A DNA stretch of 64,000 nucleotides from JBAOHV01 sp963714875 (GCA_963714875.1 CAVQQI010000011.1:1302001-1366000), one strand, 5' to 3'. Shown: positions 31,750-39,920, counted from the stretch's first letter. Program-made: numbers and translations. Notes: generated by a model from the sequence alone, not told the origin.

Positions 31750-33453
31750 TCACAGGAGCACCTCGGGGATCGGAACGAGTCGGGAGCGCAGCCATTCGCC
31801 GAGCGCTTTCGCCTGGGGGTCGAAACGTGCGTTGGAGGAGACTCCCTCACCCAGGATCCCGTCGACGACGAAGTTGAGCGCCCGGAGGTTCGCGAGCTCG
31901 TGCCGAGTGACCGACAGGCCAGCGGTCTCGGGGAGCAGTTCGCGCAGCCGCTCGACGGTGAGGGTCTCCGCGAGCCAGGCCCACTCGTCATCGGTGCGGA
32001 CCCAGACCCCGATGTTGGCCGAGCCGCCCTTGTCGCCGCTGCGCGCCAGGGCGATGGTGCCCAGCGGTACGACCCGGTGCGGCGCATCGGCGCGCAGCTC
32101 TGCGCTGAGGGGCGGCGCAGCGGAGCCGGGCTCGAGCGGCTCGAGCTCCGCCACCGTCACGGGCGCGTCGATGTGGATCCGGGCCCCGTCGTCGAGCACC
32201 ACGACGTGGTCCACCTCTGCTGCAGCGAGGTGGTGCGCGGTGAACACCCCGTAGGGGGAACCCTTGGACGGCGGTGCGGTGACGTGGAATCCCGGGTAGC
32301 TCGCGAGCGCCAACTCGATCGCCGCGCCCGAGAACGCTCGACCGACAGCGGTCGGGTCGTGGCTGCGCACCACGCAGTGCAGCAGTGCGCTCGCCTCCTG
32401 TTCGGTCGCCGCGTCGGGGTGGTCGGTGCGCGCCAGCGTCCACGTGATGTCGGCGTCCACCGCAACGTCCATCTGCGAGCGCACCAACGCTGCCTTGGCC
32501 TCGATCTCGAGTCCGGTCAGGACGAACACGACCTCGTTGCGGTACCCGCCCAGCGTGTTCAGGCCCACCTTGAGCGTCGGTGGTGGCGGCTCGCCGACAG
32601 TTCCGGTGATCCGCACACGGTCGGGGCCGTCGTCGTGCAGCTCGACGGTGTCGAAGCGGGTGGTGACGTCGGGTCCCGCGTACCGGGCACCGCCGATCTC
32701 GTAGAGCAGCTGCGCGGTGACGGTGTCGACCGTGACCGCGCCGCCGGTGTCGTCGTGCTTGGTGATCACTGCGGAGCCATCGCGGTGGATCTCGGCGAGG
32801 GGAAAGCCCGGGTGCGCCATGTCGGCGATCTCGGTGAAGCGGGCGAAGTTGCCGCCGGTGGCCTGCGTGCCGCACTCGATGACGTGGCCTGCGACGACCG
32901 CACCCGCCAGTTGGTCCAGGTCGTCCGGGGTCCACCCGAAGTGCGCCGCTGCGGGGCCCACGACCAGCGAGGCGTCGGTCACCCGACCGGTGACGACGAC
33001 GTCGGCTCCCGCGTCGAGCGCGGCTGCGATCCCCCAGGCCCCCAGGTAGGCGTTCGCCGCGAGTGGCGCACCGAGACCCAGCTCCTCCGCACGGGCCAGC
33101 AGGTCGTCGCCCTCGATGTGGGCCACGGACGCCGACACACCCAGTCGGGTCGACAGGGCACGCAACTGCTCGGCCAGTCCGGCGGGATTGAGCCCGCCGG
33201 CGTTGACGACGACCTTCACCCCGGCGTCCATCGCGGGGCCCAGGCACCCCTCCATCTGGCGCAGGAAGGTGGTGGCGAACCCGCGGGTCGGGTCCTTCAG
33301 GCGGTCCATGGCCAGGATGAGCATCGTGAGCTCGGCCAGGTAGTCGCCGGTCAGCACGTCGATGTCGCCACCGGTCAGCATCTCGTGCATGGCGTCGAAG
33401 CGGTCGCCGTAGAACCCCGAGGCGTTGGCGACCCGCAGGACGTCCGTACTCAC
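31750..33453 (-). CDS. AtuA-like acyclic terpene utilization protein (DUF1446)
   Basis: A 567-residue protein of the AtuA/DUF1446 family, needed for citronellol/geraniol breakdown in Pseudomonas although its reaction is unknown. Family-like parts are VANASGFYGDRFDAMHEMLTGGDIDVLTGDYLAELTML near the N-terminus, VVVNAGGLNPAGLAEQL, VVTGRVTDASLVVGPA, and a C-terminal module after about 450 containing IALARSGDKGGSANIGVWVR. GTG 33453 was taken because the conserved start VSTDVLRVANASGFYGD begins there and it overlaps the previous stop (GTGA). It is followed 31 bp later by the carboxyltransferase subunit. Confidence 0.9.
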   Translation of the reverse strand: MSTDVLRVANASGFYGDRFDAMHEMLTGGDIDVLTGDYLAELTMLILAMDRLKDPTRGFATTFLRQMEGCLGPAMDAGVKVVVNAGGLNPAGLAEQLRALSTRLGVSASVAHIEGDDLLARAEELGLGAPLAANAYLGAWGIAAALDAGADVVVTGRVTDASLVVGPAAAHFGWTPDDLDQLAGAVVAGHVIECGTQATGGNFARFTEIADMAHPGFPLAEIHRDGSAVITKHDDTGGAVTVDTVTAQLLYEIGGARYAGPDVTTRFDTVELHDDGPDRVRITGTVGEPPPPTLKVGLNTLGGYRNEVVFVLTGLEIEAKAALVRSQMDVAVDADITWTLARTDHPDAATEQEASALLHCVVRSHDPTAVGRAFSGAAIELALASYPGFHVTAPPSKGSPYGVFTAHHLAAAEVDHVVVLDDGARIHIDAPVTVAELEPLEPGSAAPPLSAELRADAPHRVVPLGTIALARSGDKGGSANIGVWVRTDDEWAWLAETLTVERLRELLPETAGLSVTRHELANLRALNFVVDGILGEGVSSNARFDPQAKALGEWLRSRLVPIPEVLL

Positions 33454-34262
33454 GGGTCGACCCGCGGCGATGTACCGAACTGGCCGGGGCTTCGACCGGA
33501 GCCGGGTGGGCCGGCGAACGCCTGGGCGATCGTGAGCCACCGCGCCGCGTCGTCGCCCACGGCATCGAGTGCCAGGTCGTCCAGGTGACGCCGCTGGGTG
33601 ACCAACAACGCGAAGTCCACAGCTGGGCCGCGGACGACCTGTGCGGCGTCCGCGGGCCCCCACGTCCACACCCCGCCGTCCGGGCCGGCGAGCTCGACCA
33701 GGAACGGATCGGCCGGCGGCTCCAGCTCGTTGGCGACGAACGCGAAGTCGCGGGTCCGCACGCCGATGTGCGCGATGTTGCGCAGACGCGCAGTGGGCAC
33801 CCGTTCGACACCGAGCGCGTCGGCCACGTCCTGACCGTGGGCCCAGGTCTCCATCAGGCGGGCGGTGGCCATGGACGCCGCGCTCATCGGTGGACCGAAC
33901 CAGGGCAGCTTGTGCCCGGAGGGCACTGCGGCCAGGGCGGCCAGCAACTCGGCGCGGCCGAGACGCCACCGGTCGAGCAGCGCTGCCGGCTCGCTGCGCG
34001 CGATCTCGGCGGCGGCGTCGTCGACGAATCCCTCGACGTTCGCGAACGCCGCGTCCAACTGACGGGCGAACCCGGCCTCGTCGGTCGCGGCGAGGATCGC
34101 GACCTCGTCGGTCCAGACCAGGTGCGCGATCTGGGTGACCACGGTCCATCCATCGGCAGGTGTCAACGTCAGCCACTGCTCGACGGTGAGGGGAGCGACC
34201 AGGTGGTCCAGCTCCTCGCCCTCTGCTGCCAGGTCCTCGAGCAGTGCAGTCAGATCAGCCAC
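33450..34262 (-). CDS. TIGR03084-like DinB-fold metal-binding protein
   Basis: A 270-residue protein of the mycothiol-dependent maleylpyruvate isomerase/DinB fold, subgroup TIGR03084. The N-terminal helix has the metal-site His in GWTVVTQIAHLVWTDE. The central WFGPPMSAASMATARLMETWAHGQDVADALG is diagnostic, and its His (WAHGQD) is a second ligand. Function is unknown; thiol-dependent chemistry is possible. GTG 34262 was chosen for the strand VADLTALLEDLAAEG; another GTG lies at 34280. It is the first gene of the Atu-like operon, just downstream of the palindrome. Confidence 0.85.
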   Translation of the reverse strand: MADLTALLEDLAAEGEELDHLVAPLTVEQWLTLTPADGWTVVTQIAHLVWTDEVAILAATDEAGFARQLDAAFANVEGFVDDAAAEIARSEPAALLDRWRLGRAELLAALAAVPSGHKLPWFGPPMSAASMATARLMETWAHGQDVADALGVERVPTARLRNIAHIGVRTRDFAFVANELEPPADPFLVELAGPDGGVWTWGPADAAQVVRGPAVDFALLVTQRRHLDDLALDAVGDDAARWLTIAQAFAGPPGSGRSPGQFGTSPRVDP

Positions 34263-34288
34263 GCGACGACCCTCGCACACCCGTCACC

Positions 34289-34316
34289 CCAGATCAATCA
34301 CTGATGATTGATCTGG
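34289..34316. promoter_or_regulatory. 12-4-12 palindrome, operator candidate at the Atu-like operon head
   Basis: Perfect 12-bp arms CCAGATCAATCA (34289-34300) and complement (34305-34316) around CTGA. It lies 27 bp upstream of the first operon gene on the left and over the putative start of the divergent pilin gene on the right. It is between divergent genes, so it is not a terminator. The size and symmetry suit a TetR-type operator. Confidence 0.55.
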
Positions 34317-35155
34317 TGGATGGCGGGCGCGGTGTTCTCAACCCGGCCGACCGACGTGTCGACATCGTCTCGGTGCAGACAGTTCCACGGTGTGCTCCCC
34401 GCCCATCTCTCGCCGCGGGCGGGCAGAGCGGCTTCACGCTGCTCGAGTTGCTGGTCGTGGTTGCCGTGCTCGGCGTCCTGTCGGGCGTGGTGGTGTTCTC
34501 GGTGGGGGCCATGACGGAGCGGGCCGAGCAGAGCGCATGCGCCGCCGACGAGCGGGTGCTGGTGACCGCACTCGAGGCCCACGCCGCCTCCACGGGGTCG
34601 TACGTCGACCAGGACGCGCTGGTCGCCGCTGGTCATCTGCGATCGGCCTCGAGCTCGCACGAGGTCGTGCTGTCTGCCGACGACTACTCGATCGTCCCCG
34701 CCGGCGACTGTGCTCCGGGTTCCGGTGTGGAGGTCGCGGCCGAGTCCGGTTCGGCGGCGCTCGTTGCGACGACCTCGACGCTGCCGCCCACCACGACGAC
34801 CACTGCCCCTCCTGAGCCGACGGAGGCGACCAGCACCATCACCTCGGTGGCTGCGGTGAATCTGAGCACCAACAAGTGGCGGGCGACGGCGACGGTCCGG
34901 GTGACCGACGACCTGGGCGGCGCGGTGAGCGGCGCCCAGGTGGCTCTGGAGGTCGAGAAGCAAGGCCGGACCGGGAAGTGGACCGGTCTGGCCGGCACGT
35001 CGGGGACCACCGATGACGCCGGCGTGACGGTCGTGAGCTCCGTGGACGTCAACAAGTATCCCGTCGCGGGCATCCGGTTCAGAGTGACGTCGGTGAGCGC
35101 CCCGGGGCTGGACTGGAAGCAGGACGACACGTGGGTCGGGGTCACCAGACCCTGA
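34304..35155 (+). CDS. Type IV prepilin-like protein with C-terminal Ig-like domain
   Basis: A prepilin/pseudopilin of about 283 residues. The class III signal is clear: GGQSG followed by FTLLELLVVVAVLGVLSGVVV, with cleavage expected after Gly and the conserved Glu at +5. Next comes a short periplasm/exterior-facing globular part with two Cys. Then a Thr/Pro-rich linker (STLPPTTTTTAPPEPTEAT) and about 100 residues resembling a bacterial Ig-like domain (TATVRVTDDLGGAVSGAQVALEV). The start is uncertain: ATG 34304 gives a 43-residue leader, GTG 34373 a 20-residue one. No pilus assembly genes are near. Confidence 0.78.
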   Translation: MIDLVDGGRGVLNPADRRVDIVSVQTVPRCAPRPSLAAGGQSGFTLLELLVVVAVLGVLSGVVVFSVGAMTERAEQSACAADERVLVTALEAHAASTGSYVDQDALVAAGHLRSASSSHEVVLSADDYSIVPAGDCAPGSGVEVAAESGSAALVATTSTLPPTTTTTAPPEPTEATSTITSVAAVNLSTNKWRATATVRVTDDLGGAVSGAQVALEVEKQGRTGKWTGLAGTSGTTDDAGVTVVSSVDVNKYPVAGIRFRVTSVSAPGLDWKQDDTWVGVTRP

Positions 35156-35220
35156 CGGCCCGCTGCAGCGGTCACCCGCGCTCGGATCTGCGCGGACGGC
35201 GGCGGGGATCGGCGTGCGCG

Positions 35221-35742
35221 CTAGTCCTCGATGACGTCCAGCCCCCGGGCTCGGAGCCGGGCCAGGTTGTCGAGCATGGCCTGCAACACCTCGGGAGCGT
35301 GGCCCTCCCACGTCTCGACCTCGCCGACGACACGCACCGGGTGCCGGGTGCGGTAGGAGCGGGTGACGTTGCCGGGGAACCGCTTGTTCGTGACGTTGGG
35401 GTCGTCCTCGAACGGGCCGGTCGGCTCGACGACGTAGATGCGCCCCCGCTCCTCTCCATCGGACGACGCGAGCGCCACGGCGAGCTCGGCCGCCCAGACA
35501 GCTGGTTCGAGCAGGGCCGAGAAGTAGACGTGGTTCGAGATGCGGCCGTCGTGGTAGTTCGACGGGCTGCCGGGGACCAGCCGGTCGCCGACGTCGAAGA
35601 CGGTCGTGGTCCCGTGGAAGAACGGGCCCTCGACATGGTCGCAGCTCTGGAAGGTCACGGGCGCGTGCTCGGTGCCGCTCGACGCCGCGATCGCATCAGC
35701 GATCGATGTCGTTGCTGCTGCTGTTCCTTCGTGGTTCTGCAC
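35221..35742 (-). CDS. arr: Arr-like NAD-dependent ADP-ribosyltransferase (rifamycin-inactivating family)
   Basis: Homologue of Arr, which inactivates rifampicin by ADP-ribosylation of its ansa bridge; native roles in actinobacteria may differ. The 173-residue product has the motif FFHGT (His43), NHVYFSALLEPAVWAAELA with Tyr73, and the highly conserved RIYVVEPTGPFEDDPN (acidic pair 113-114) followed by KRFPGNVTRSYRTRHPVRVVGE. These match the H-Y-D triad of the Mycobacterium enzyme. It has a 25-30 residue N-terminal extension. GTG 35742 has a GAGGA Shine-Dalgarno. It is a chromosomal single gene; no mobile element is close. Confidence 0.92.
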   Translation of the reverse strand: MQNHEGTAAATTSIADAIAASSGTEHAPVTFQSCDHVEGPFFHGTTTVFDVGDRLVPGSPSNYHDGRISNHVYFSALLEPAVWAAELAVALASSDGEERGRIYVVEPTGPFEDDPNVTNKRFPGNVTRSYRTRHPVRVVGEVETWEGHAPEVLQAMLDNLARLRARGLDVIED

Positions 35743-35888
35743 CGTGTCCTCGGATCGCCTTCAGCGCGGTTCGGTCGGGGCCACCGGCGTGGACCACCCG
35801 TACCACCGAGCCTGTGGGCAGCAGGCCCGGGCGCACCCTGCCCGTCGGAGCCACTCCTTGCTCGCCGAGTCGCGGCCGTCCGGCCTCG

Positions 35889-36356
35889 CTACCAGTAGCC
35901 GCTCATGAGCTCCCGACTCCAGTCGGGCTGACGCAGCTCGACCCGGGGGAGGAACTCCCGCATCGTCGGCTTGATGTCGATCACCGGTGAGCCGTCGATG
36001 GCGTCGAGACCCCGAACACGTATTCGCCGACCGTGCACGGCGAGGAGCTCGCAGGTGGTCAGACCGAGCCGGTTCGGTCGGGCCTTGGCGCGCTGGGCGA
36101 AGATGCCGACCGCTGGCCAGTCGCCACGGCCCCGAGGACGTCGGGCTGCAAGGTGGACGTGATCGGGGTCGACCCGGTCGAACTGGAAGATCACGTCGAT
36201 GTGGCTGAAGTCGTCCAGTCCTGCCGTCGCATCCTCCGGGAAGCGCTCATCGAGGACGAGCTCCGCCTCGACGTCGGCCCAGTCGTCGTCGACGGGTTCG
36301 TACCGTCCGCCGACCACGACGGCAACGGGGATCAGTTCGATCTGGGGCAGGGCCAT
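35889..36356 (-). CDS. trmO: tRNA (N6-threonylcarbamoyladenosine(37)-N6)-methyltransferase TrmO-like
   Basis: A 155-residue protein of the TrmO/TsaA (UPF0066) fold that methylates t6A37 of tRNA-Thr with S-adenosylmethionine. The family signatures are ELVLDERFPEDATAGLDDFSHIDVIFQFDRV, GIFAQRAKARPNRLGLTTCELL and GLDAIDGSPVIDIKPTMREF. The N-terminus (IELIPVAVVVGGRYEP) matches the first beta strand. It is divergent from the GAF-ANTAR gene, across a 198-bp gap with an 18-bp palindrome. Confidence 0.9.
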   Translation of the reverse strand: MALPQIELIPVAVVVGGRYEPVDDDWADVEAELVLDERFPEDATAGLDDFSHIDVIFQFDRVDPDHVHLAARRPRGRGDWPAVGIFAQRAKARPNRLGLTTCELLAVHGRRIRVRGLDAIDGSPVIDIKPTMREFLPRVELRQPDWSRELMSGYW

Positions 36357-36461
36357 GGCGAGATGCTTGCAGACAGGGGCTCACCGAAGCGATGCCCACA
36401 AGCCGCTGGGGAGCCGTAGCTCCGCACCGAGCAGCGGGACCCACGTGACGGACCACTAGGG

Positions 36462-36479
36462 TCATTGTTCGAACAATGA
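36462..36479. promoter_or_regulatory. Perfect 18-bp palindrome, probable operator
   Basis: TCATTGTTCGAACAATGA is fully self-complementary. It sits in the divergent gap between trmO and the GAF-ANTAR gene, 75 bp before the latter. The half-site ATTGTTCG also occurs in the operator at 42726-42750. Confidence 0.5.
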
Positions 36480-36554
36480 AACCTGCACCGGCTGCCGCTG
36501 TCTCGTGCATCCCGGTCCGACGATCCTGACAACGATCAGCGAGGACCCATCGCG

Positions 36555-37271
36555 ATGCACGAACCGACGCAGGTCGCCGAGGCGCTCGTCGAGCTGGCCG
36601 ACACCCTGGGCGACGGTTTCGACCTGATCGACCACCTGACGGGGCTCTGCACGAGGTTGGTGGACGTGCTGCGCGCGGACGGCGCAGGCGTGTTCTTCGA
36701 CGACGAGTCCTCCGGCCTGCGGCTCGTCGCATCATCGGACGAGACGACCCGTTTCCTCGAGCTGTTCGAGCTGCGCCACCACGAGGGGCCCTGCCTGGAG
36801 TGCCACCGGACGCGGACGGCCCTGGTGAACGAGCCGCTCGGGACCTCCGGCCGCTGGCCGGCCTTCGCCGCCGAGGCTCGCAGCAAGGGCTTCAATCTGA
36901 CCCATGCCTTCCCCATGGTGCGCAACGGCGAGGTCCTCGGCGCGGTGAACGTGTTCGCGGCCGACCCGAGTCCAGCCGCTGCCGAAGCACTCTCGACCGC
37001 GCGATCGATGGTCGCCGCCGCCTCCGTGGGGCTCCTGCAGCTGCGTGCCCGCAATCAGGTCGAGCTCGTCAACGGCCAGCTCGAGCAGGCGTTGGCATCG
37101 CGGGTCGTGATCGAACAAGCGAAGGGGATGCTCGCCGGCCGCTACGACATCGAGGTCGACGCCGCCTTCGACGCGTTGCGGAGGTACGCGCGGTCCCATG
37201 AGACCCGAATCGCGGACGTGGCCGCAAGGGTCGTGGACGGCGCGCTCGACGGACTCCAGTTGCTCGCCTGA
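36555..37271 (+). CDS. GAF and ANTAR domain protein (RNA-binding antiterminator)
   Basis: A 238-residue signal-responsive RNA-binding protein. The GAF domain (about 20-165) includes VFFDDESSGLRLVASSDETTRFLELFELRHHEGPCLECHRT and AFPMVRNGEVLGAVNVF. The ANTAR domain (about 180-236) is a three-helix bundle with ALASRVVIEQAKGMLAGRYDIEVDAAFDALRRYARSH, carrying the usual A-K-G residues. ANTAR proteins bind tandem RNA hairpins and prevent transcription termination. No kinase is nearby, so the GAF ligand or redox state may be the input. The gap after it is hairpin-rich. Confidence 0.92.
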   Translation: MHEPTQVAEALVELADTLGDGFDLIDHLTGLCTRLVDVLRADGAGVFFDDESSGLRLVASSDETTRFLELFELRHHEGPCLECHRTRTALVNEPLGTSGRWPAFAAEARSKGFNLTHAFPMVRNGEVLGAVNVFAADPSPAAAEALSTARSMVAAASVGLLQLRARNQVELVNGQLEQALASRVVIEQAKGMLAGRYDIEVDAAFDALRRYARSHETRIADVAARVVDGALDGLQLLA

Positions 37272-37632
37272 CACCCACGGCTTGTTGCAGACCTGGTGAG
37301 CCGCACGGTGAGGGACCTTCGGCCCTGCACGAGCCCCTCGGCCCGTGCAAGAGTCGTCCCTGCAAGCACGGCCGAGGTTCCCGCACGGGGGCCGAGGTCG
37401 AAGTCGCCCCGGTCCCCGGCGACGCAACAGACCTCCTGCTCTGCAGGCGACGTTGCGCCCGCCCTCGGCGGACGCGGCCCGCCTGCGCAGCAGGTAGCTC
37501 TTCGACCGGGTATCGCCCCATCGCGGTCGGAGGTGCAGGGCCATCCACCGATGGGCGCAACTACCACAGAGCGTCCATCGGTGGCCCTGCACGACCGCAC
37601 CAACGGCCGAGCACCCGACGAAAGGCGACCAG
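37272..37632 (+). other. 361-bp hairpin-rich intergenic region
   Basis: No convincing coding sequence. The strand holds several strong stem-loops. Two short ones share the stem CCTGC/GCAGG with 3-nt loops (37435-37447 and 37482-37494). The first is enclosed by GCAAC/GTTGC arms (37424-37428 and 37452-37456). Around 37302-37347 two alternatives compete: GCACGG/CCGTGC pairing or CACG-GAG hairpins with the CCCTGCA repeat. A large hairpin closes the region (37524-37597). Such nested alternatives resemble riboregulators, but ANTAR-consensus hexaloops (AxxGxx) are not evident. Confidence 0.45.
37524..37597 (+). ncRNA. Long imperfect hairpin, candidate cis-regulatory RNA
   Basis: Left arm CGGTC-(GGAG)-GTGCAGGGCCA-(TCCA)-CCGATGG pairs with 37575-37597 over about 23 bp. 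Two 4-nt bulges sit on the same side and the loop is 20 nt. It ends 35 nt before the STAS-like gene. It could act on that gene's 5' leader or terminate the upstream transcript; there is no T-run. Confidence 0.45.
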
Positions 37633-38049
37633 ATGCACGATCGCGACAGAACCACAACGACCGGACCGACCCCCGCATCGCCGATGCGGGCCGTTGGCGA
37701 GGCCGAACACCTCCGGGTCTCGATGACCGACGACGTCGTGGTCATCGAGCCGGTCGATGTGCCCGACCGCCACTCCGTGGAGGCCCTCGACCGACTCCTG
37801 TCCGAGGTGGAGGCTCCCGCGGTGATCGATCTCCGGCACTGCACGCCGGTCGCCGCAAAGCTGCTCAGCTGGCTCGACCCGCGATGCTGGGGGCGAGCGC
37901 CGGGGTCGGTGTCCATCGTCACCGGCCGCGGCGACCGGGCCACCCGCGAGTTGGCGGCGCGTCGCGGGTTCGCGGTGTTCGGCCAGCCCGCCGACGCGAT
38001 CCAGGCGCGGCTGCTCGCCGACACCGGCTACGGCACCGGCTGGGCATGA
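37633..38049 (+). CDS. STAS-like domain protein
   Basis: A 138-residue protein with a disordered N-terminal 25 residues. The remainder has an alternating strand-helix pattern: VVVIEPVDVPDRHSVEALDRLL, then VIDLRHCTPVAAKLLSWLD, then VSIVTGRGDRATRELAARRGF. This resembles STAS anti-sigma-factor-antagonist domains, though the usual phosphorylated Ser motif is not convincingly present (CTPVAA occupies that place). Its role is unknown; anti-sigma or signalling work is only suggested. ATG 37633 has an AAAGG ribosome site. Confidence 0.65.
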   Translation: MHDRDRTTTTGPTPASPMRAVGEAEHLRVSMTDDVVVIEPVDVPDRHSVEALDRLLSEVEAPAVIDLRHCTPVAAKLLSWLDPRCWGRAPGSVSIVTGRGDRATRELAARRGFAVFGQPADAIQARLLADTGYGTGWA

Positions 38050-38259
38050 CCGCCTCCGCCCTCTGCACACCCCACGCTGCTCCCGGGCTGCGTGACGACC
38101 ACAAGTGTCCCGCTGCGCGGGCAGTTCCGCTGCCGGCTCCCGCTGCCTGCCGACAGACGCCAACGAGTAGGTGTTGACCTCCGGACCAGACACGGTTGCG
38201 CTCGCAGTGTCCACGCGCGAGGGTCGGTCGGGGCGTCGTCGAGCTGTGGAGGTGGTCCG

Positions 38260-39747
38260 GTGACACCGTCCGAAATGCAGCCCGCAGCCGGCGCGCCGGA
38301 GGCCCGCACCCCTGGCCGGTCGGTGCCGGTCGGGTGGATCCTGTTGGTGGTGGTCGGCGGGTTGATCACGCTGCTGTCCCTGGCTCCCCTGGCGGGAGGA
38401 GGGTTCCTGGTCTGGGCCGACGCCACCCAGAAGGACAGCGACGACTTCTACGTCTCACCCGACGGCCGCCTCGAGACCACCTCCTACGCCATCACCTCCG
38501 ACGACATCGACCTCGGCGCGGATCCCACCCGGGACGACACCACGGTGGATCTCGGCGACATCGTCACGCTGCGGCTCGAGGTGGACGGGACGAGCGAAGC
38601 GCCCGTGTTCGTCGGCATCGGACCCGAGGACGATGTCCAGCGGTACCTGCGCGACGTCGGCCGGGCGACGATCGAGGACCTCTCGTTCGACCCGTTCGCC
38701 GTCAGCTACCGCTACACCGAGGGAGGGGCACCATCTGCGGTGCCGGGCGCCCAGGACTTCTGGGTGGCCTCCGCGGAGGGTCCCGGCCGACAGACCCTGG
38801 AATGGGAGCCCGAGCGCGGCGACTGGTCGGTCGTGATCATGAACGCGGACGGCGACGCGGGCGTCAGCGTCGACGCAGCGCTGGCGGCGAAGTCACCGTG
38901 GGTGCTCCGGGTCGGCGTGGCGCTGCTGGTTGGCGGTGCGCTGGGATTGCTGCTGGGCGGCGCCCTCCTCGTCGTGGGGGTGATCGGCCTCGCCAGGGGA
39001 TCGCACCTCGACCTGGCCGGACCCACCACCGCGGGCGCACCCGTGCGGGTGGAGGCACGGCTCGACGAGCCGATCAGCAGGTGGCTGTGGCTCGTGAAGT
39101 GGGTGCTGCTGATCCCGCACCTGATCGTGCTGGTCGCGCTGTGGGTCGCGTTCGCGGTCGTCACCTTCATCGCGTTCTTCGCCATCCTGTTCACCACCCG
39201 CTACCCCCGGTCGCTGTTCGAGTTCAACGTCGGCGTGCTGCGCTGGACCTGGCGGGTCACCTACTACGGCTACAGCGCACTCGGCACCGACCGGTACCCC
39301 CCGTTCACCCTCGGCGACGCTCCCGACTACCCCGCCACGCTCACGGTCGCCCACCCCGAACACCTCAGCCGGGGCCTCGTGCTCGTCAAGTGGTGGCTGC
39401 TGGCCATCCCCCACTACCTCGTCCTGGCCCTCATCGGCGGAGCGGTCGGCACAGCCGTCTCCGGCGACGACTGGCAGGTCCCGTTCGGCGGGCTGCTCCC
39501 ACTGCTCGTCCTCTTCGCGGCGGTGGCCCTGCTGTTCCTCGGCCGCTACCCCCGCGGCCTGTTCGACCTGATCGTCGGACTCAACCGCTGGGTGTACCGG
39601 GTCGTCGTCTACGCGAGCCTCATGCGTGACGAGTACCCGCCGTTCCGCCTCGACCAGGGCGACACCGAACCGGCTCCGCCACCGCCACCGACGACACACC
39701 CGATCGCGGCCGCCGTCGAGACCGATGGAGTCAACAAGCAGGGCTGA
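38260..39747 (+). CDS. DUF4389 membrane protein with N-terminal extracytoplasmic domain
   Basis: A 495-residue membrane protein. One helix near 20-45 leads to a beta-rich extracytoplasmic domain (about 50-210, FYVSPDGRLETTSYAITSDDIDL). A second helix (about 215-245) follows, and then two DUF4389 repeats, each with RYPRSLFEFNVGVLRWTWRV or RYPRGLFDLIVGLNRWVYRV, and DRYPPF/DEYPPF endings. The C-terminus is Pro-rich. Function is unknown. GTG 38260 was chosen for its GGAGG 8 nt upstream. Confidence 0.85.
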   Translation: MTPSEMQPAAGAPEARTPGRSVPVGWILLVVVGGLITLLSLAPLAGGGFLVWADATQKDSDDFYVSPDGRLETTSYAITSDDIDLGADPTRDDTTVDLGDIVTLRLEVDGTSEAPVFVGIGPEDDVQRYLRDVGRATIEDLSFDPFAVSYRYTEGGAPSAVPGAQDFWVASAEGPGRQTLEWEPERGDWSVVIMNADGDAGVSVDAALAAKSPWVLRVGVALLVGGALGLLLGGALLVVGVIGLARGSHLDLAGPTTAGAPVRVEARLDEPISRWLWLVKWVLLIPHLIVLVALWVAFAVVTFIAFFAILFTTRYPRSLFEFNVGVLRWTWRVTYYGYSALGTDRYPPFTLGDAPDYPATLTVAHPEHLSRGLVLVKWWLLAIPHYLVLALIGGAVGTAVSGDDWQVPFGGLLPLLVLFAAVALLFLGRYPRGLFDLIVGLNRWVYRVVVYASLMRDEYPPFRLDQGDTEPAPPPPPTTHPIAAAVETDGVNKQG

Positions 39748-39920
39748 CGGGACACCCCGAGCCACCCGAGCGGTTCGAACGCGCGACCTGGTTCGGGCCC
39801 GGTCCGGCGACGAGACCGACCGCTGTCGGTCGGGTCACGCGACAGGTCGGACCCCATGGCAGCGATCGACGAGCCGTCGAGGTCGGTAGCCTTCCACCCA
39901 CCCCGCAGCAAGGAGCTCCC

